Assembly: GCA_039000515.1 (NCBI GenBank)
Contig: JBCFYV010011172.1
Span: 77,452,577-77,516,576 of the forward strand
Direction of reading: 5' to 3'
DNA: 64,000 nt
Source of the DNA: Timema cristinae
Taxonomy: Eukaryota; Arthropoda; Insecta; Phasmatodea; Timematidae
Shown piece after piece: positions 11,805-22,479 of the stretch; positions within the stretch are counted from its first letter, which is position 1; each line of letters starts with the position of its first letter. A program made the position numbers and the translations under genes. The notes beneath the pieces were generated by a model. That model saw only the letters and a program-made list of their open reading frames with translations, was not told where the DNA came from and ran no database searches.

Positions 11805-12005
11805 ATAGAGTGAGTTGAGTGGTTTCACATTTTAATCTTACCAATAGTCACTTGAGTGGTTTTACACCTGAATCTTAACGATAAATTATGTTGAGAGGTT
11901 TTCATGCATTAACTGTACCGATAATGTCATTTGAGTGATTTCACACTTTAATATTACCAATAGTCAGTTGAATTGTCTTACAACTGAATTTTACCAACAA
12001 AGTAA
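11805..12005. repeat. Degenerate minisatellite, unit about 45 bp
   Basis: Four to five imperfect copies of a unit containing TTGAGTGGTTTCACAC...TTACCAATAGTCA, at about 11812, 11851, 11890, 11930 and 11965. Copies differ by substitutions and small indels. Confidence 0.6.
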
Positions 12006-12040
12006 ACAATACCGACTATACATATTGCTTTTAAAATCCT

Positions 12041-12440
12041 CTTAAAATGGGGTGAAGGAGACGCGAGAAAGGGGCATTTTTTTTGCACTTTTTATAACAA
12101 AACTTTTTTTTTTTGCAAAAAAAAATCAATTATCATTCCAGTAGAAGCACAGAGTTTAATTTTCTTCACCTACTGATTTCAAAAGTTCTTGAATATTTGT
12201 CATGAGCATAGCAACATTAGATGACAAAGTTTTTAAATGAAGAAAAAAAGTTGTCATTAAATTCCAGGACACCTTGAGAGATATTCAACAATTGTTGATC
12301 TACATGTGAAGAAAATTAAACTCTGTCGTACTACTGGAGATTTACCGGTATTATATTTATTTGGACCAACAATTGTGTTGATGTAAAAACTGCAGAAAAA
12401 GGGCCTTTTCTCTCGTCCCTTTCCACCCCACCTTAAATTA
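12041..12440. mobile_element. Fold-back MITE, family FB1, about 400 bp
   Basis: The first half is the imperfect inverted complement of the second. Left end AAAATGGGGTGAAGGAGACG pairs with minus-strand AAGGTGGGGTGGAAAGGGAC at the right end. CAGAGTTTAATTTTCTTCAC occurs at 12149 and, inverted, near 12312. Relatives at 14243-14803 and 27591-28146 share the ends. No open frame, so it is non-autonomous. Confidence 0.75.
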
Positions 12441-12892
12441 AATACTTAAAGTAAAGTATCACTAAAACTTACAAATGGAATAATCTAAAAATAGTCCTAT
12501 AACTTTGCCACAAAATGTTCTAAACAGATGTCAATAAAAAGACTTGACAAGCGAAGCCAACCCAAGTCACCCAGAATTTTGTTAGCACTTACACAGAATG
12601 TCGGAGTTATTTCAAGTATTTCCTGCATGCTGATTAAATAACCTCTTATTTATGGCATTGAAGGATTGACTGACTGGTAATACAGGTTTGGGGGAACCTT
12701 GAATTAAAACTTGAGCGGCTTACTTCTAATATCTTAATATCTTTACTCTGATCTCTGTAGCTACCTAATTAATAAGTGCACAATGCTTATCCACAATACA
12801 TGGTTAGAGAATTTGTATGATTGTGTGAAGGATTTTAGAAATGAATATATCGTAATTAGTAGAAATATTATTCTTTATGAGCCACATCATTG
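12441..12892. other. No gene recognised
   Basis: Spacer; nothing supported. Confidence 0.4.
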
Positions 12893-13117
12893 GGGGGTAC
12901 GTGGAAAAAGGCGTCATTATAATCTGGTTTGTTTGTGACTCGGAGGTTGAGGTATGAGTTCTTGTCAGGTTTACTTGGGTAGTTTTTCCGAACTATTTCT
13001 CACTCACCTTACATTGAGATGAGGATACATTTACTGTAAATTGTACCTTCCCCACTCTTACACTCTTGCATGTAGGCATGGGATAGTTCAGATGGGTAGT
13101 AAGATGTAGTGCACGGA
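12893..13117 (+). mobile_element. SINE-B, diverged
   Basis: Head with GAGGTTGAGGTATGAGTTC (eroded B box), body TTTCTCACTCACCTTACATT and tail CAGATGGGTAGTAAGATGTA in the usual order. Confidence 0.7.
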
Positions 13118-14079
13118 TATACCGGAAATTAATAAAAAAAGTTTAATTCAAGTATAATCCTTATTTCTCTTTTTATATGATCAAAGCACGAACGGGCAAA
13201 AATATACGAGTAGTCACAAAACCTGGGAGGGCTTGGGTTTATTCACGACTGGTTATAGTTCAGTAGAGGTTTTCCACGTGGTTTTAAGTTTTTTTGCCTC
13301 CTTCCAGGCGCACGTTGATGATATTTCTGAACAGCAACTCATATTTCCCATCTAGTTACCATAGGTCTAATCGAATTCATGTATTTAAAAAAACGTAGTA
13401 GTAAAAATGTAGATAATGATTTTACATTAGCTCTATAACTTTTATCAACTTGAAAATGAAAAAAAAAATTATTGAAAAAGTTAATTTGATTGCTGAAAGA
13501 CGTGTATATACATTCATCACTATAGTTTGCCCATGAAGGTCACAGATCTGACCTACTCATCTCTTGCCAACCAGCTTCTCCATTTCATGAAATTTCTAGT
13601 TCATATATGTCACAGGAGCTAACCCACCGGTAAAGTAAGTTTGACCACGCGCGACATAACGGAATTGTTGAATTTCTGGCTTATGGCTCACTGCCGTCCT
13701 GAAGCTGTACAGTACATGCCACTCTGAGGAATTTAAATCCTATCTCAACATCTTCCATACGCTCTGCTTCCGTACTGAAGATGTACACTCCATCTACCCT
13801 GAAAAGTCTTACCTTGATGGACTACACTATGGTCCTATCTTATAAGCTGTGCCAGAGCAGAACCATGCAAGGTGAGGTTGCTACCTTTTATGGTTAATGA
13901 AGGGTACATATAAAGCTGAGAAATGTAATCCAACTAATCCATCTCGAGACACTAATTTTGGACCCCTACCTCCAAACACTCAAAAATTAAATTGTATATC
14001 TTCCGTTTTTGTTTTGTTTTTCTAAATTTCAAAACCAAATTATTTTAGCGTAGGTGAATGTTGCAAAAATAAATAGTTT
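13118..14079. other. No gene recognised
   Basis: About 1 kb without an identified feature. 13540-13880 is less A+T-rich than its surroundings but shows no frame or family I recognise. Confidence 0.45.
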
Positions 14080-14084
14080 GGTGA

Positions 14085-14210
14085 TATAAATAAACTTTGA
14101 TAGGTTTTTTATGTACATATTTTAAATATTGTTTGGTAAAAAATAATAGCCCACAGAAATTAAGTATATTTATTATTTTGTTAAAGGGGATCCTTGAAAT
14201 TCCACCACTC
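14085..14210. repeat. Dispersed repeat shared with 41970-42112
   Basis: TTTTTTATGTACATATTTTA, then TTTTGTTAAAGGGGATCC and AATTCCAC, appear in the same order and spacing as at 41970-42112. Family unknown; possibly one end of a DNA transposon. Confidence 0.5.
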
Positions 14211-14242
14211 TAATCTCCTTAAATTCTCTGTAGACAATAAGG

Positions 14243-14803
14243 TTTAGGTGGGGTGGAATATAAATCGAGTTAAGGCCAGTATTTTTGAATTTTTTTATAT
14301 AAAAAACCTTTTTTGTACAAAATGTATAAAATATTTCTTCTGTGGGTACACATACTAGATTTTTTTAGCATCGCGTTTCATTACCCGTGTGGGTTATACG
14401 ATTATGTACTAATTATGATAATTGTTTTAGAGATTAGGGATGTTATATTCATAGGAAGTGTACCCACATTTGCGTGGAGGTAGAGTGGAAAACAATTTTG
14501 GAAAAACCACCCTCAGTACACTCAACCGAGAGTTGAATTTTGATGTCCCTGTCATCGGCAGTCTAGTCTACTGTGAGAGTATCGCGTTAAACCACGTGAC
14601 CACTGAAGTGGGTCCACATCCTGGTTACATTTCATAATTTTCATGACAAATATTCAAGAACTGTTGATATTATTTTTGTCGAAAATTAAACTAAGCGGAT
14701 CTATTATATCACTATTTAATTTCTTTTGGTCAAAATTTTTTCTTGTCATAAAAACTGAAAGAATATGGATCTTAACTCATGTTCCTGTCCATCCCAATTT
14801 AAC
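14243..14803. mobile_element. Fold-back MITE, family FB1, split by SINE-B
   Basis: Left end TTTAGGTGGGGTGGAATATA and AGTTAAGGCCAGTATTTTTG. The right end on the minus strand reads TTAAATTGGGATGGACAGGA then GAGTTAAGATCCATATTC. The inner word CAAATATTCAAGAACTGTTG is the inverse of the FB1 word TTCTTGAATATTTGTC at 12188. Removing the SINE-B at 14365-14615 leaves about 310 bp, close to the intact relative. Confidence 0.7.
14365..14615 (-). mobile_element. SINE-B inserted in FB1 element
   Basis: Plus-strand order is tail (AGCATCGCGTTTCATTACCC), body (GTGTACCCACATTTGCGTGG), then head (CACGTGACCACTGAAGTGGG). Full length. Confidence 0.9.
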
Positions 14804-15112
14804 TAGTCTCACGTTCGATAAGGTTGGCAGTCAGTGAGAGGACCATTCTTATGTCTAGAAATTCCTTTTTCATGAAGGCTACCTGGAATATTTACTAAGA
14901 ATCAATTTATTGGCCAATCAATTATCAATCATAAGATCACTAAATTATCAAATACTCGGGGCTGCTACCCAATTAATGTATTTAAGTTTATTTATCATTG
15001 TGTTGGTGTTTCATTGATACATTGGTTTCTAAAAGCGTACTTTTTTTAGAGGAGAGGGGGAGAATGAAGTCACTTTTTAGATAGTGTTGTTGTTCTGTTG
15101 TTGAATTTAAGT
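14804..15112. other. No gene recognised
   Basis: Spacer; nothing supported. Confidence 0.4.
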
Positions 15113-15276
15113 CCGACACCTTAGCTCAGTCGATAGAGTGATTGTCCACTGATTAATTAACGGCTATGGTCTGAATGTTGTGGGTGTGTTAGATTTAAAT
15201 TAGTTTATAAGTAGTGTGCTAGTATGATCAGTTGGTTCAAAAAGTGCACGTTAAATATTTTCAATAAATGAAAAAA
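15113..15276 (+). mobile_element. SINE-C, internally deleted
   Basis: Head CACCTTAGCTCAGTCGATAG, then a jump to the body (ATTAACGGCTATGGTCTGAA) and the 3' end TTGGTTCAAAAAGTGCACGT shared with 34603-34845. Confidence 0.8.
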
Positions 15277-15309
15277 TAAAAATAAAATCAAAGTATACAG
15301 AAATGTTGT

Positions 15310-15530
15310 TATAAGATTCGTGCATTAAAGTCTCTCCCAAATAATGTTATTTTATTATAAGTGCATTCAAGTTTTAAGCATCTATTTAGTTGTTCTAATA
15401 TTACATTAAGGTGTCATTTAAATAAGGTTGCTATATTATTAGTGCATTAAAGTTTCCAAGATTCACTTTCGTTGTCCTACTAGTACATTAACGTTGCCTT
15501 AAAATATGGTTGGTGTATTGTAATATATTA
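15310..15530. repeat. Degenerate minisatellite built on GTGCATTAAAGT
   Basis: Units of about 40 bp each start near GTGCATTAAAGTCTCC (15323, 15360, 15403, 15441, 15483). Related copies continue at 15836-15985 and 17464-17560, so the original array has been split by later insertions. Confidence 0.6.
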
Positions 15531-15835
15531 TGGTGACGTAGCAGTCTAGGGGTAAGGTGTCAGACTTCTGTGCGGGGGGTCCGGGGCTCAATCCTCAGTC
15601 CAGTCACAGACTTATCTGATTGCCAAACCCTTCTTTCACCTCTGACAAGACGTGTGTTAATCACAACTTGTAAATGTGTGGAATTCCAAGCCTCCACCGT
15701 GGTTTGAATTCCACGTTAATCTGTAGGTCCTTCATTTCGTATCACAATTACCCTATAATTACACATTAGTGTAAGCGCGTATAAACCAAACGGGTAGTAA
15801 GAGGCGGTGCTAATAATAATAATAATAATAATAAT
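15531..15835 (+). mobile_element. SINE-A, full length
   Basis: Head GTAGCAGTCTAGGGGTAAGG (A box) and CGGGGCTCAATCC (B box), body TGTGGAATTCCAAGCCTCCA, tail CCAAACGGGTAGTAAGAGGC and a TAA run. It carries an extra stretch (GTGTTAATCACAACTTG) between head and body, also present at 33078-33355, which marks a subfamily. Confidence 0.9.
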
Positions 15836-15985
15836 AGTGTGATATATTAAAGTATCCAAAGATTCAATTTTGCTATAGTTGTAGAGCATTAAAACAACTT
15901 TCAAATAAGGCTTCTATATATTAAAGCAAGGCTTTACTTTTATTCTTTTACTAATGCATTCTTCTCCTTTAAATGCAATGGTATA
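15836..15985. repeat. Continuation of GTGCATTAAAGT minisatellite
   Basis: Units with TATTAAAG, GCATTAAAAC and ATTAAAGC at about 35-45 bp spacing continue the array interrupted by the SINE-A just upstream. Confidence 0.5.
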
Positions 15986-15988
15986 TTG

Positions 15989-16350
15989 TAACGATACTGA
16001 TTTGGACCCCTCTAATATATTAAAAAAGTAATGGATGAAGTGCATTTTCTTTAAGTATGGTATGTAAGATATCCTCTCAATACTTCATCCATGTAGAATC
16101 ACGTGCTTTTCAGAAATGATGTCAAAGGAATGCACCATTTAAACTTATTTCTTCTTTCAAAAAATCAACTCCGTAGTATTTACCAAAAAAGCATGTGACG
16201 CTAGCGCCCTCTACCCAATAGGAATCTAGACTTCACAACATCTGTCGCCAGGACTCTTTCTATTGGTTGTTTTTGACACTGTTGACAAGGGGGTCCAAGG
16301 GGTGAGGGGCAGGTCATATATAAGCTGCTTGTGCGTATGAACACAGTGCC
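15989..16350 (+). promoter_or_regulatory. Promoter-like repeat, copy 1
   Basis: About 360 bp aligned with 18700-19080. Both start GATACTG...TTTGGACCCCTCT, contain AATACTTC.TCCATG..AATCA and ACTCC.T.GTATTT, and end GGGTCCAAG..G..AGGGG then TATATAAG (16317-16324) and GCTTGTGCGTATGAA. An inverted CCAAT box (ATTGG) lies at 16262, 55 bases before the TATA box. This is the layout of a Pol II core promoter, such as an LTR or duplicated gene promoter. No coding frame follows. Confidence 0.55.
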
Positions 16351-16431
16351 GGTGACATAAATCTACAGAACGTTGTAATAAAACTGTGCCGGTCGCATAA
16401 ATCTGTAATACAAATTATTAACAGTGCCGGT
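16340..16431. repeat. Short repeats of CAGTGCCGGT...AACGTTGTAATAAAAC
   Basis: GTGCCGGT-CATAAATCT words recur at 16346, 16387 and 16422, and again after the SINE-A at 16719 and 16758. The later copy repeats ATAAATCTACAGAACGTTGT, which is also at 16359. The AATAAA inside each unit could act as a polyadenylation signal downstream of the TATA box. Confidence 0.55.
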
Positions 16432-16714
16432 GGTGACCTGGTGGTCTAGGGGTAAGGTGTCAGACTTCTATGCTGGCGGCCGGGGTTCAATCCTCGGTCC
16501 CGGCAAAGATTTATCTGATTACCAAACCCTTCCTTCACCTCTGACAAGACATCTTGTGAATGTGGGGAATTCCAAGCCTCCACCATGGTTCGGATTCCAC
16601 GTTAAACTGTAGGTCCTCCATTTCATCTCACAATCACCCTACCATTACACATTAGCGTAAGTGCGTATAACCCGAACGGGTAGTAAGACGCGGTGCTAAT
16701 AATAATAATAATAA
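16432..16714 (+). mobile_element. SINE-A, intact, perfect 13-bp target duplication
   Basis: TAACAGTGCCGGT flanks the element (16419-16431 and 16715-16727). The head has GGTCTAGGGGTAAGG and GGGTTCAATCC, and the tail CCCGAACGGGTAGTAAGACG ends in (TAA)n. It is one of the best-preserved copies, so a relatively young insertion. The 62-codon frame reported across it is not a gene. Confidence 0.97.
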
Positions 16715-16810
16715 TAACAGTGCCGGTAGCATAAATATAGCAGTAGTAGTAATTCACTGTGCCAGTGATATAAATCTACAGAACGTTGTAATAAAACAAT
16801 CACTAACTGA

Positions 16811-17225
16811 AATCCATAGAGTACACAGAAAATGTTACAGAGAAATAATCTTTAGTTCAACGAAAATTGTATCATTTTACATAATATCTTCATACCGAAG
16901 ATAAAATTACTTAAATAAATCGTGTGCAACATTAAAGGTCTTATTAATTCAAATTAAATATCACAATAATTCCGTATCATAATAATTAGCGCTTGATCAC
17001 GGGGCTATAAATACCAATTATCTCACAATACAAATCCAGTACGCAGTAATATAACCGAAATACCGTACCGCTTTAATTAGTGCTCGACCACGGGGCAATT
17101 ATCAGGTAATTAAACGGTATCACTTCAATCGGCGCCCATCGCCGACCCATAACGTTTTAATTTCCACCCAACGCGAAGTGATTAATTAAGTAACATTATA
17201 ATATAATTAATGCATTAAAATGCTA
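16811..17225. other. No gene recognised, small repeats only
   Basis: Contains TTAGCGCTTGATCACGGGGC (16986) and TTAGTGCTCGACCACGGGGC (17076), a diverged direct repeat about 90 bp apart. No coding signal. Confidence 0.4.
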
Positions 17226-17465
17226 TTCAGCTGCCACTTGGTCTAAGGCACCACTCTTGCGCTGGACTAGATTACTGATGACGATAAGATTGGGGTTCGA
17301 ATACCGGTAGGTTGAAATAAGGGTGGTTTTCCCTCAGTTGTTTTCCATTATAACTCCACGCAAATGTGGATTCACTTACTCTAAGCTAAATCATACTCAT
17401 TCCTAAAACATTAACGTAATTAATATGGGAATACCCCGAACGAGTAGTAATACACAGTGATAAAA
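17226..17465 (+). mobile_element. SINE-B, full length
   Basis: Head GCCACTTGGTCTAAGGCACC and GGGGTTCGAATACC, body TAACTCCACGCAAATGTGGA, tail CCCCGAACGAGTAGTAATAC. Confidence 0.9.
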
Positions 17466-18696
17466 AAAATCATTAAAGTCTCCAAGCTTAAATTTTATTA
17501 TTCTTCTAGTGGATTAAAGTCTTCTTTAAATCGTGCTATTTTATTCTAGAGCATATATGTTTCTAAACCAAAGTACTACTTTATATTTGGTTCCCTTTAT
17601 ATCCTAGTGGGTCTACTGTAATTTAATATATTATATAATATATTTATTAGAGGTTCAAGGAATAAGTAATTAACTTTTATTTGAGCCTTGAAATTATTAA
17701 GGTCTACTTAAAAGAAGCACGTTTAGTGTATGATGTTTATTTCGTATTTGTATACGTATATTATTTTAAAGCATGCATGATCCCTTCATAATTTTTAACG
17801 ATCCCATAAGTGCTTTAATCTACTTTTCTTCTTAATTTATTTTCTTTTTTTAGTATTTTATTTTTTCAAAATTCACTATTTTTTTTTGTTCTAACTGTTT
17901 AGTAAGAGCATTTTGTTACAAAATAGATATGGTATAGTCAACTACATTTGAAATACATTCAAGCGAGGTACAAATCTTCGCTGAGCTTCGCCAAAACTTG
18001 AATGACGCAGTTCTTTGTTTGTTGGATACTCTTGGCACGTTTAAAAGTAATACTAACGTTGGTAATTGCTTAATATTAAGCTCATCCTTTTCTTGTAGGG
18101 AGATACAATATGGTATTTCTTATGGGAATACCAGCTTTGGAGCTTAAAAACCACTAAAACAGTGTTCATTTATCTTCACATATACTGCTGTCATCTTGAT
18201 AAAAGTAACTTCATTTATTTGATAGAGGCTATAACCAAGTTTTAACAGTCTTATTTGATCTCAAATCTGGGAGATTTTGCTTTACGATGGGAAGGAGGTA
18301 ATTGCAAGTTTAGACCAGTGTTTTTGTAGTTGTTATAGGAAAAAGTATATTTTCGTCAAAATAAATAAAATAATGTTTCAGTAGATAATTTAATGAAAAA
18401 GTTTTTAAGCCTAGTGTATGTAATAATTGGCATGGGAATCGTACATACTCTCTCATGTGTATTATAGCTTGGAACAGAGTTTTCAACAATATGATTTCAC
18501 TTAAGTAAGTTTTCATCAGAAAAACAAACATCTCATCTTGTTAATCCCAATACCACACTTCATATTAAAACATTTTTCAAAGTTGTTAAAGCAATTTTTA
18601 ATTCAAATTCTCAAAAATAATCTATTTGTAAACAACCTTGAAATTAGCTATGTTTGTATAAATAAATATATATTCTTATTTATCATTAATTTATTT
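17466..18696. other. Minisatellite remnant then unassigned DNA
   Basis: 17466-17560 carries further GTGCATTAAAGT-type units. The rest to 18696 is A+T-rich. Frames at 18310-18531 and 18538-18789 are composed of A+T-rich codons (F, I, L, N, K, Y) and I do not support them as genes. Confidence 0.45.
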
Positions 18697-18699
18697 AGG

Positions 18700-19080
18700 A
18701 TTGTACCGATGTGGATACCTAGTAATGATACTGTTTTGGACCCCTCTCATATATTCAGAAAGTCATGGATGAAATGTATTTTTCTTTAAAGAACTGTATG
18801 TAGAGTTTCCTTTTAATACTTCTTCCATGGAAAATCAGGCGTTTTCAGAAATAATTTCAATACACTACGTTTTAAATCTGTCTTTCTTTAAAAGACCAAC
18901 TCCTTTGTATTTGAAAATCATGTGACATGCTGGTTCCCTTTACCCTATAGGAAGCTAGCCTTCACAATATCAGGTTGCCAGTAGTTCTCCCATTAGTTGG
19001 TTTAAACTCTGTTGATAAGGGGTCCAAGAAGCAAGGGGTAAATCATATATAAGCAGCTTGTGCGTATGAATCCACACAGA
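18700..19080 (+). promoter_or_regulatory. Promoter-like repeat, copy 2
   Basis: Aligned over its length with 15989-16350, same orientation, 2.7 kb away. TATATAAG lies at 19046-19053, followed by CAGCTTGTGCGTATGAA. The CCAAT position reads ATTAG here, so that box is not conserved. After the TATA region the copies diverge. An AATAAA lies 130 bp downstream (19190). Whether these are solo LTRs or duplicated promoters is open. Confidence 0.55.
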
Positions 19081-20660
19081 AAAACATAATTTTGAACAGC
19101 ACTAACTCTGACTCTCCGCGTCAGTTTGGAAATTAACAAAAAAACTGTATCAAGGTCAATTTTATAACATTAAAAGTGTAATAAAATCAATAAGCTGTGT
19201 ACAACCATCAAATTTTAATTACATCAATTGAATTACATAGAATCAGATCGTCACTGCCGTGTGATAACAAGTGCGCAGTAAGGCATGCACACGTCGTCAC
19301 CATCATAAAACCCAATATCATTATACTTATTATTCAACCGTAAGGCATACACAGGTCAACAGGTCTCCACATCCACATCATCGTCGGTAAATAAAAACCG
19401 ATAATATTATAACCGATGAATCGTTATCGGTCAAATTATTAGTGTATTAGCAATTAATCGTAACTAACGATTATTGTGTCAATTAATCGTTTTTTAAAAG
19501 TAAAATTTAAATCAAAGTTTTCTAGTCAGGTGTTTAGGGATCAAAATCGCAAAAAGATACTTATATACACACTGCATCAGGGTTGAGGGCTATGCAAACA
19601 TTGCATAGACAAATAAAGAAATAAAAGTTCATACTGTTGATAAACTAACAATCTAATTCCAAATTTCTCCGGTTATGCATAAAATAGTTTTTGTATGCAT
19701 TCAATCTTTTTGTATTAATTACATTAACTGTTATCATTCTCTAAAGCATATTTCCCAATAAAACATTAGGATTCATTATAATCTCAAGGTCAAACATTTT
19801 AACAAATACAAAAAATAAATGGTGCGGAACTCCGCATTAACTTTCTCGCTCTAATGTTAAAAAATGGAGATATTTACTCAAAATTCGTAATATAATATAC
19901 ACTTGCAAACCCGACTTGTGGTTTTAAAATCTATGATTTTATTTTTTAAAGAATTAACGTCTTCATTTGTATATTTGGACCAATAAAAATATTGATATTG
20001 GATCCCCAAGGGTCAAACCTTCGTATTAAAATTTTGACTTCCGTTTAAAGTTTTCGACATTTTATTAGGGGATGCACATCTTATGTTTATCGCATTGCTA
20101 TTAAATTTCTCTTTTAATAGTTTAGACCAATAAAATATGTAAATATTGACTATTGAGTCTAAAATGATAGAGATAGATACTTGCTGTATTAGGGGTGGAT
20201 CCAGGCGCACCCCGCGCCCCCCTTCAAGAAAGTAAACCAATTAAATCCATTTTAAAGTCACTACTGGTTTTATTGCCAGGTAATAGGCTGACTATTGTTA
20301 TTCATAGTATTATTAAATTATTAATATACGGTGATTATTATAAATATATAAAACAGTCACATTAAGTATTAAAATTGTAAAAATAAGCATTAAATACATT
20401 ACCCAAATTTAAACTGCACACCTCTCACCTTGTTGCACAAACCTTGTTTAGGTTTAAGTTTATTTTATCATTTTTATTATTACTATTTCAATGATAAATA
20501 AATAAAGATCTTTCAAATAATTTATTTTTAACTAACGTGCTTTAAACAAAATATTTGAATAATACCACACATAAAACGTGTTAGTATGGCTTAGTGATAC
20601 AATTTAGAGCTCGAATGAGAAATAAATACATAGGCCTATACTATAGAGCGGAGTTAAAGT
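19081..20660. other. No gene recognised
   Basis: About 1.6 kb with hairpin-rich A+T sequence (CCGATAATATTATAACCGAT near 19400). A transposon-end-like AGGGGTGGATCCAGGCGC lies at 20192, with a diverged copy (AGAGTGGATCCAGTG) at 21193. No coding region supported. Confidence 0.45.
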
Positions 20661-20671
20661 TATATTATTGA

Positions 20672-20766
20672 AAATCTGAATAATTCCATCTATTTTGTCG
20701 AATTGATCGAATAGCTAAAACACTATTTATATATTAATTGTTACAGTGTTTAAACTTATTCACCTC

Positions 20767-20801
<35 letters not shown>

Positions 20802-21562
20802 GTTATTAGCACCGCGTCTTACTACCCGTTCGGGTTATACGCACTTACGCTAATGTGTAATGGTAGGGTGATTGTGAGATGAAATGAAGGACCTACAATT
20901 TAACGTGGAATCCGAACCACGGTGGAGGCCTGGCATTCCTCACATTCACAAGAAGTCTTGTCAGAAGTGAAGGAAGGGTTTGGTAATCAGATAAATCTGT
21001 GCCGGAACCGAGGATTGAACCCCGGCCGCCAGCACAGAAGTCCAACACCTTACCCCTAGACCACCAGGTCACCTATTTACCTCTTAATAATCACTATAGA
21101 ATTATTCTATAATGCCATAGAATACGCAAATAAATGTCTCAAAAAGTTGATGTTTTTCCCTTAACCTCTTAGGGGAAATGTTTGTATAGCACAAGAGTGG
21201 ATCCAGTGTTTTCGTTAGGGAAAGGAGGGGCGGCAGCGCAGGTGCTCCTATCAGGATTGGGTTGGGCGCCGGTGGGGGAGGGGGGACTCAAGAAATTTTG
21301 ACATAAAATTACTTCAAAATTTGAGAGTAAATCCTTAAGTAATTTTTCAGTGTAACGCTAAACTTGAGAATAATCCTCAAACGAAGGCTTTAACTCGAAA
21401 TTTGCTATTAGTGTTGAAATTTATTAAAAGCAAATAATAAAAACATCAACAAATAGTGATTATTAAGAGGAAAATATGTTTAAACATTGTAACAATTAAT
21501 ATATAAACAGTGTTTTTGCTATTCGATCAATTAGACAAAATAGATGGTTATTGCGTTTAAAC
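20672..21562. mobile_element. Inverted repeat split by a SINE
   Basis: 20680-20769 reappears inverted at 21465-21560 at high similarity. Shared words include CATCTATTTTGTC, ATTGATCGAATAGC and TTATATATTAATTGTTACA. The left arm is broken by SINE-A at the point where the right arm reads CCTCTTAATAATCACTA without interruption, so the right arm serves as the empty site. Probably a fold-back DNA transposon. Confidence 0.75.
20770..21074 (-). mobile_element. SINE-A, full length, nested
   Basis: The TAA tail (TTA on this strand) is at 20770-20807, then GCACCGCGTCTTACTACCCG, the body, and the head ending CTAGACCACCAGGTCACCT. Target duplication ATTCACCTCTTA (20758-20769) versus ATTTACCTCTTA (21075-21086), one mismatch. 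Confidence 0.95.
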
Positions 21563-22479
21563 TTTAGTAGTATCTCTTTACAACTAAAGCTCACAAATTG
21601 AATTAATATAGTTGCTAATAGCTCAGAAACTATTGGTTTTATAAAAATATATTTCAAATAAAAGTTTTATTTTATTTATATTACTACACTTTTACTATGA
21701 TAGGTTATTTAGTATCTTAAATAGTTTAAGAGATGTGGAAATTTTCGATAAGTCATTTTCATGGGAAAATGAAAATAGCAATTTTGTTTACAATCTTGAT
21801 CAACGCTTAGATACGAATTTTAAAACAAAATCATTATAGCCGATTTTGAGAAAATTGAATTTTTCTCTTTTCACCCTTCAGTAAACTGCTCTTAATTTTT
21901 GGGTTAAACAGACACACAAACAGATGGCATTACAAAAACCACTTTTTAGGGCTCGGGGGGTCATGAAATTTTGACATCCATTGACATCTCCAATTAGATT
22001 TTTTGACGATCACCATACCTATAAGATAGTAAGAAAGTAGAAATATTAATGAGAAATGGATGAAACAATCGAACAAAACTTGTCTCCTGAAACCATATAT
22101 TAATTCTTGTGTAGGTAAAAAAAGTAGTTAAAAAACTGCAAAAATTCTGGCTTAGCTCACGTTCATCTTCCATCCTCCCTTAAAAGAAGTATGAACTATT
22201 CTAGTTCTACCGTTTTACACAATTATTGTTTAAAATTATTTAACCTAAAAATATGTGAGGTTTTTAATCATCTACGAACATCACCTCCATTTTCACGCGA
22301 AACATATTTTAACTTAATTCTATTACACAATTTGTGAGTTAAGTATTAAGCAGTGGTAGAGCATTGGGGATCAAGGCCAAATGTTCCTATTTAGATTCCC
22401 ATCTCCAGATTGTTATTTTTCCCTTGATTGAGTATTGGTTTTATTGACCTTTCCTCATCCTGTTCCCATAGACTTGTTA
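21563..22479. other. No gene recognised
   Basis: A+T-rich spacer; nothing supported. Confidence 0.45.

Noticed and set aside
17121..17160. Retroviral-type primer binding site (GGCGCCCATCGCC)
   Set aside because: It matches only the first part of a tRNA-Lys-type site, lies far from the TATA repeats, and has no LTR boundary beside it.
15989..19080. A complete LTR retrotransposon
   Set aside because: The copies diverge downstream of the TATA box and no gag, pol or primer site lies in the 2.3 kb between them. The interval is minisatellite, SINEs and A+T-rich DNA.
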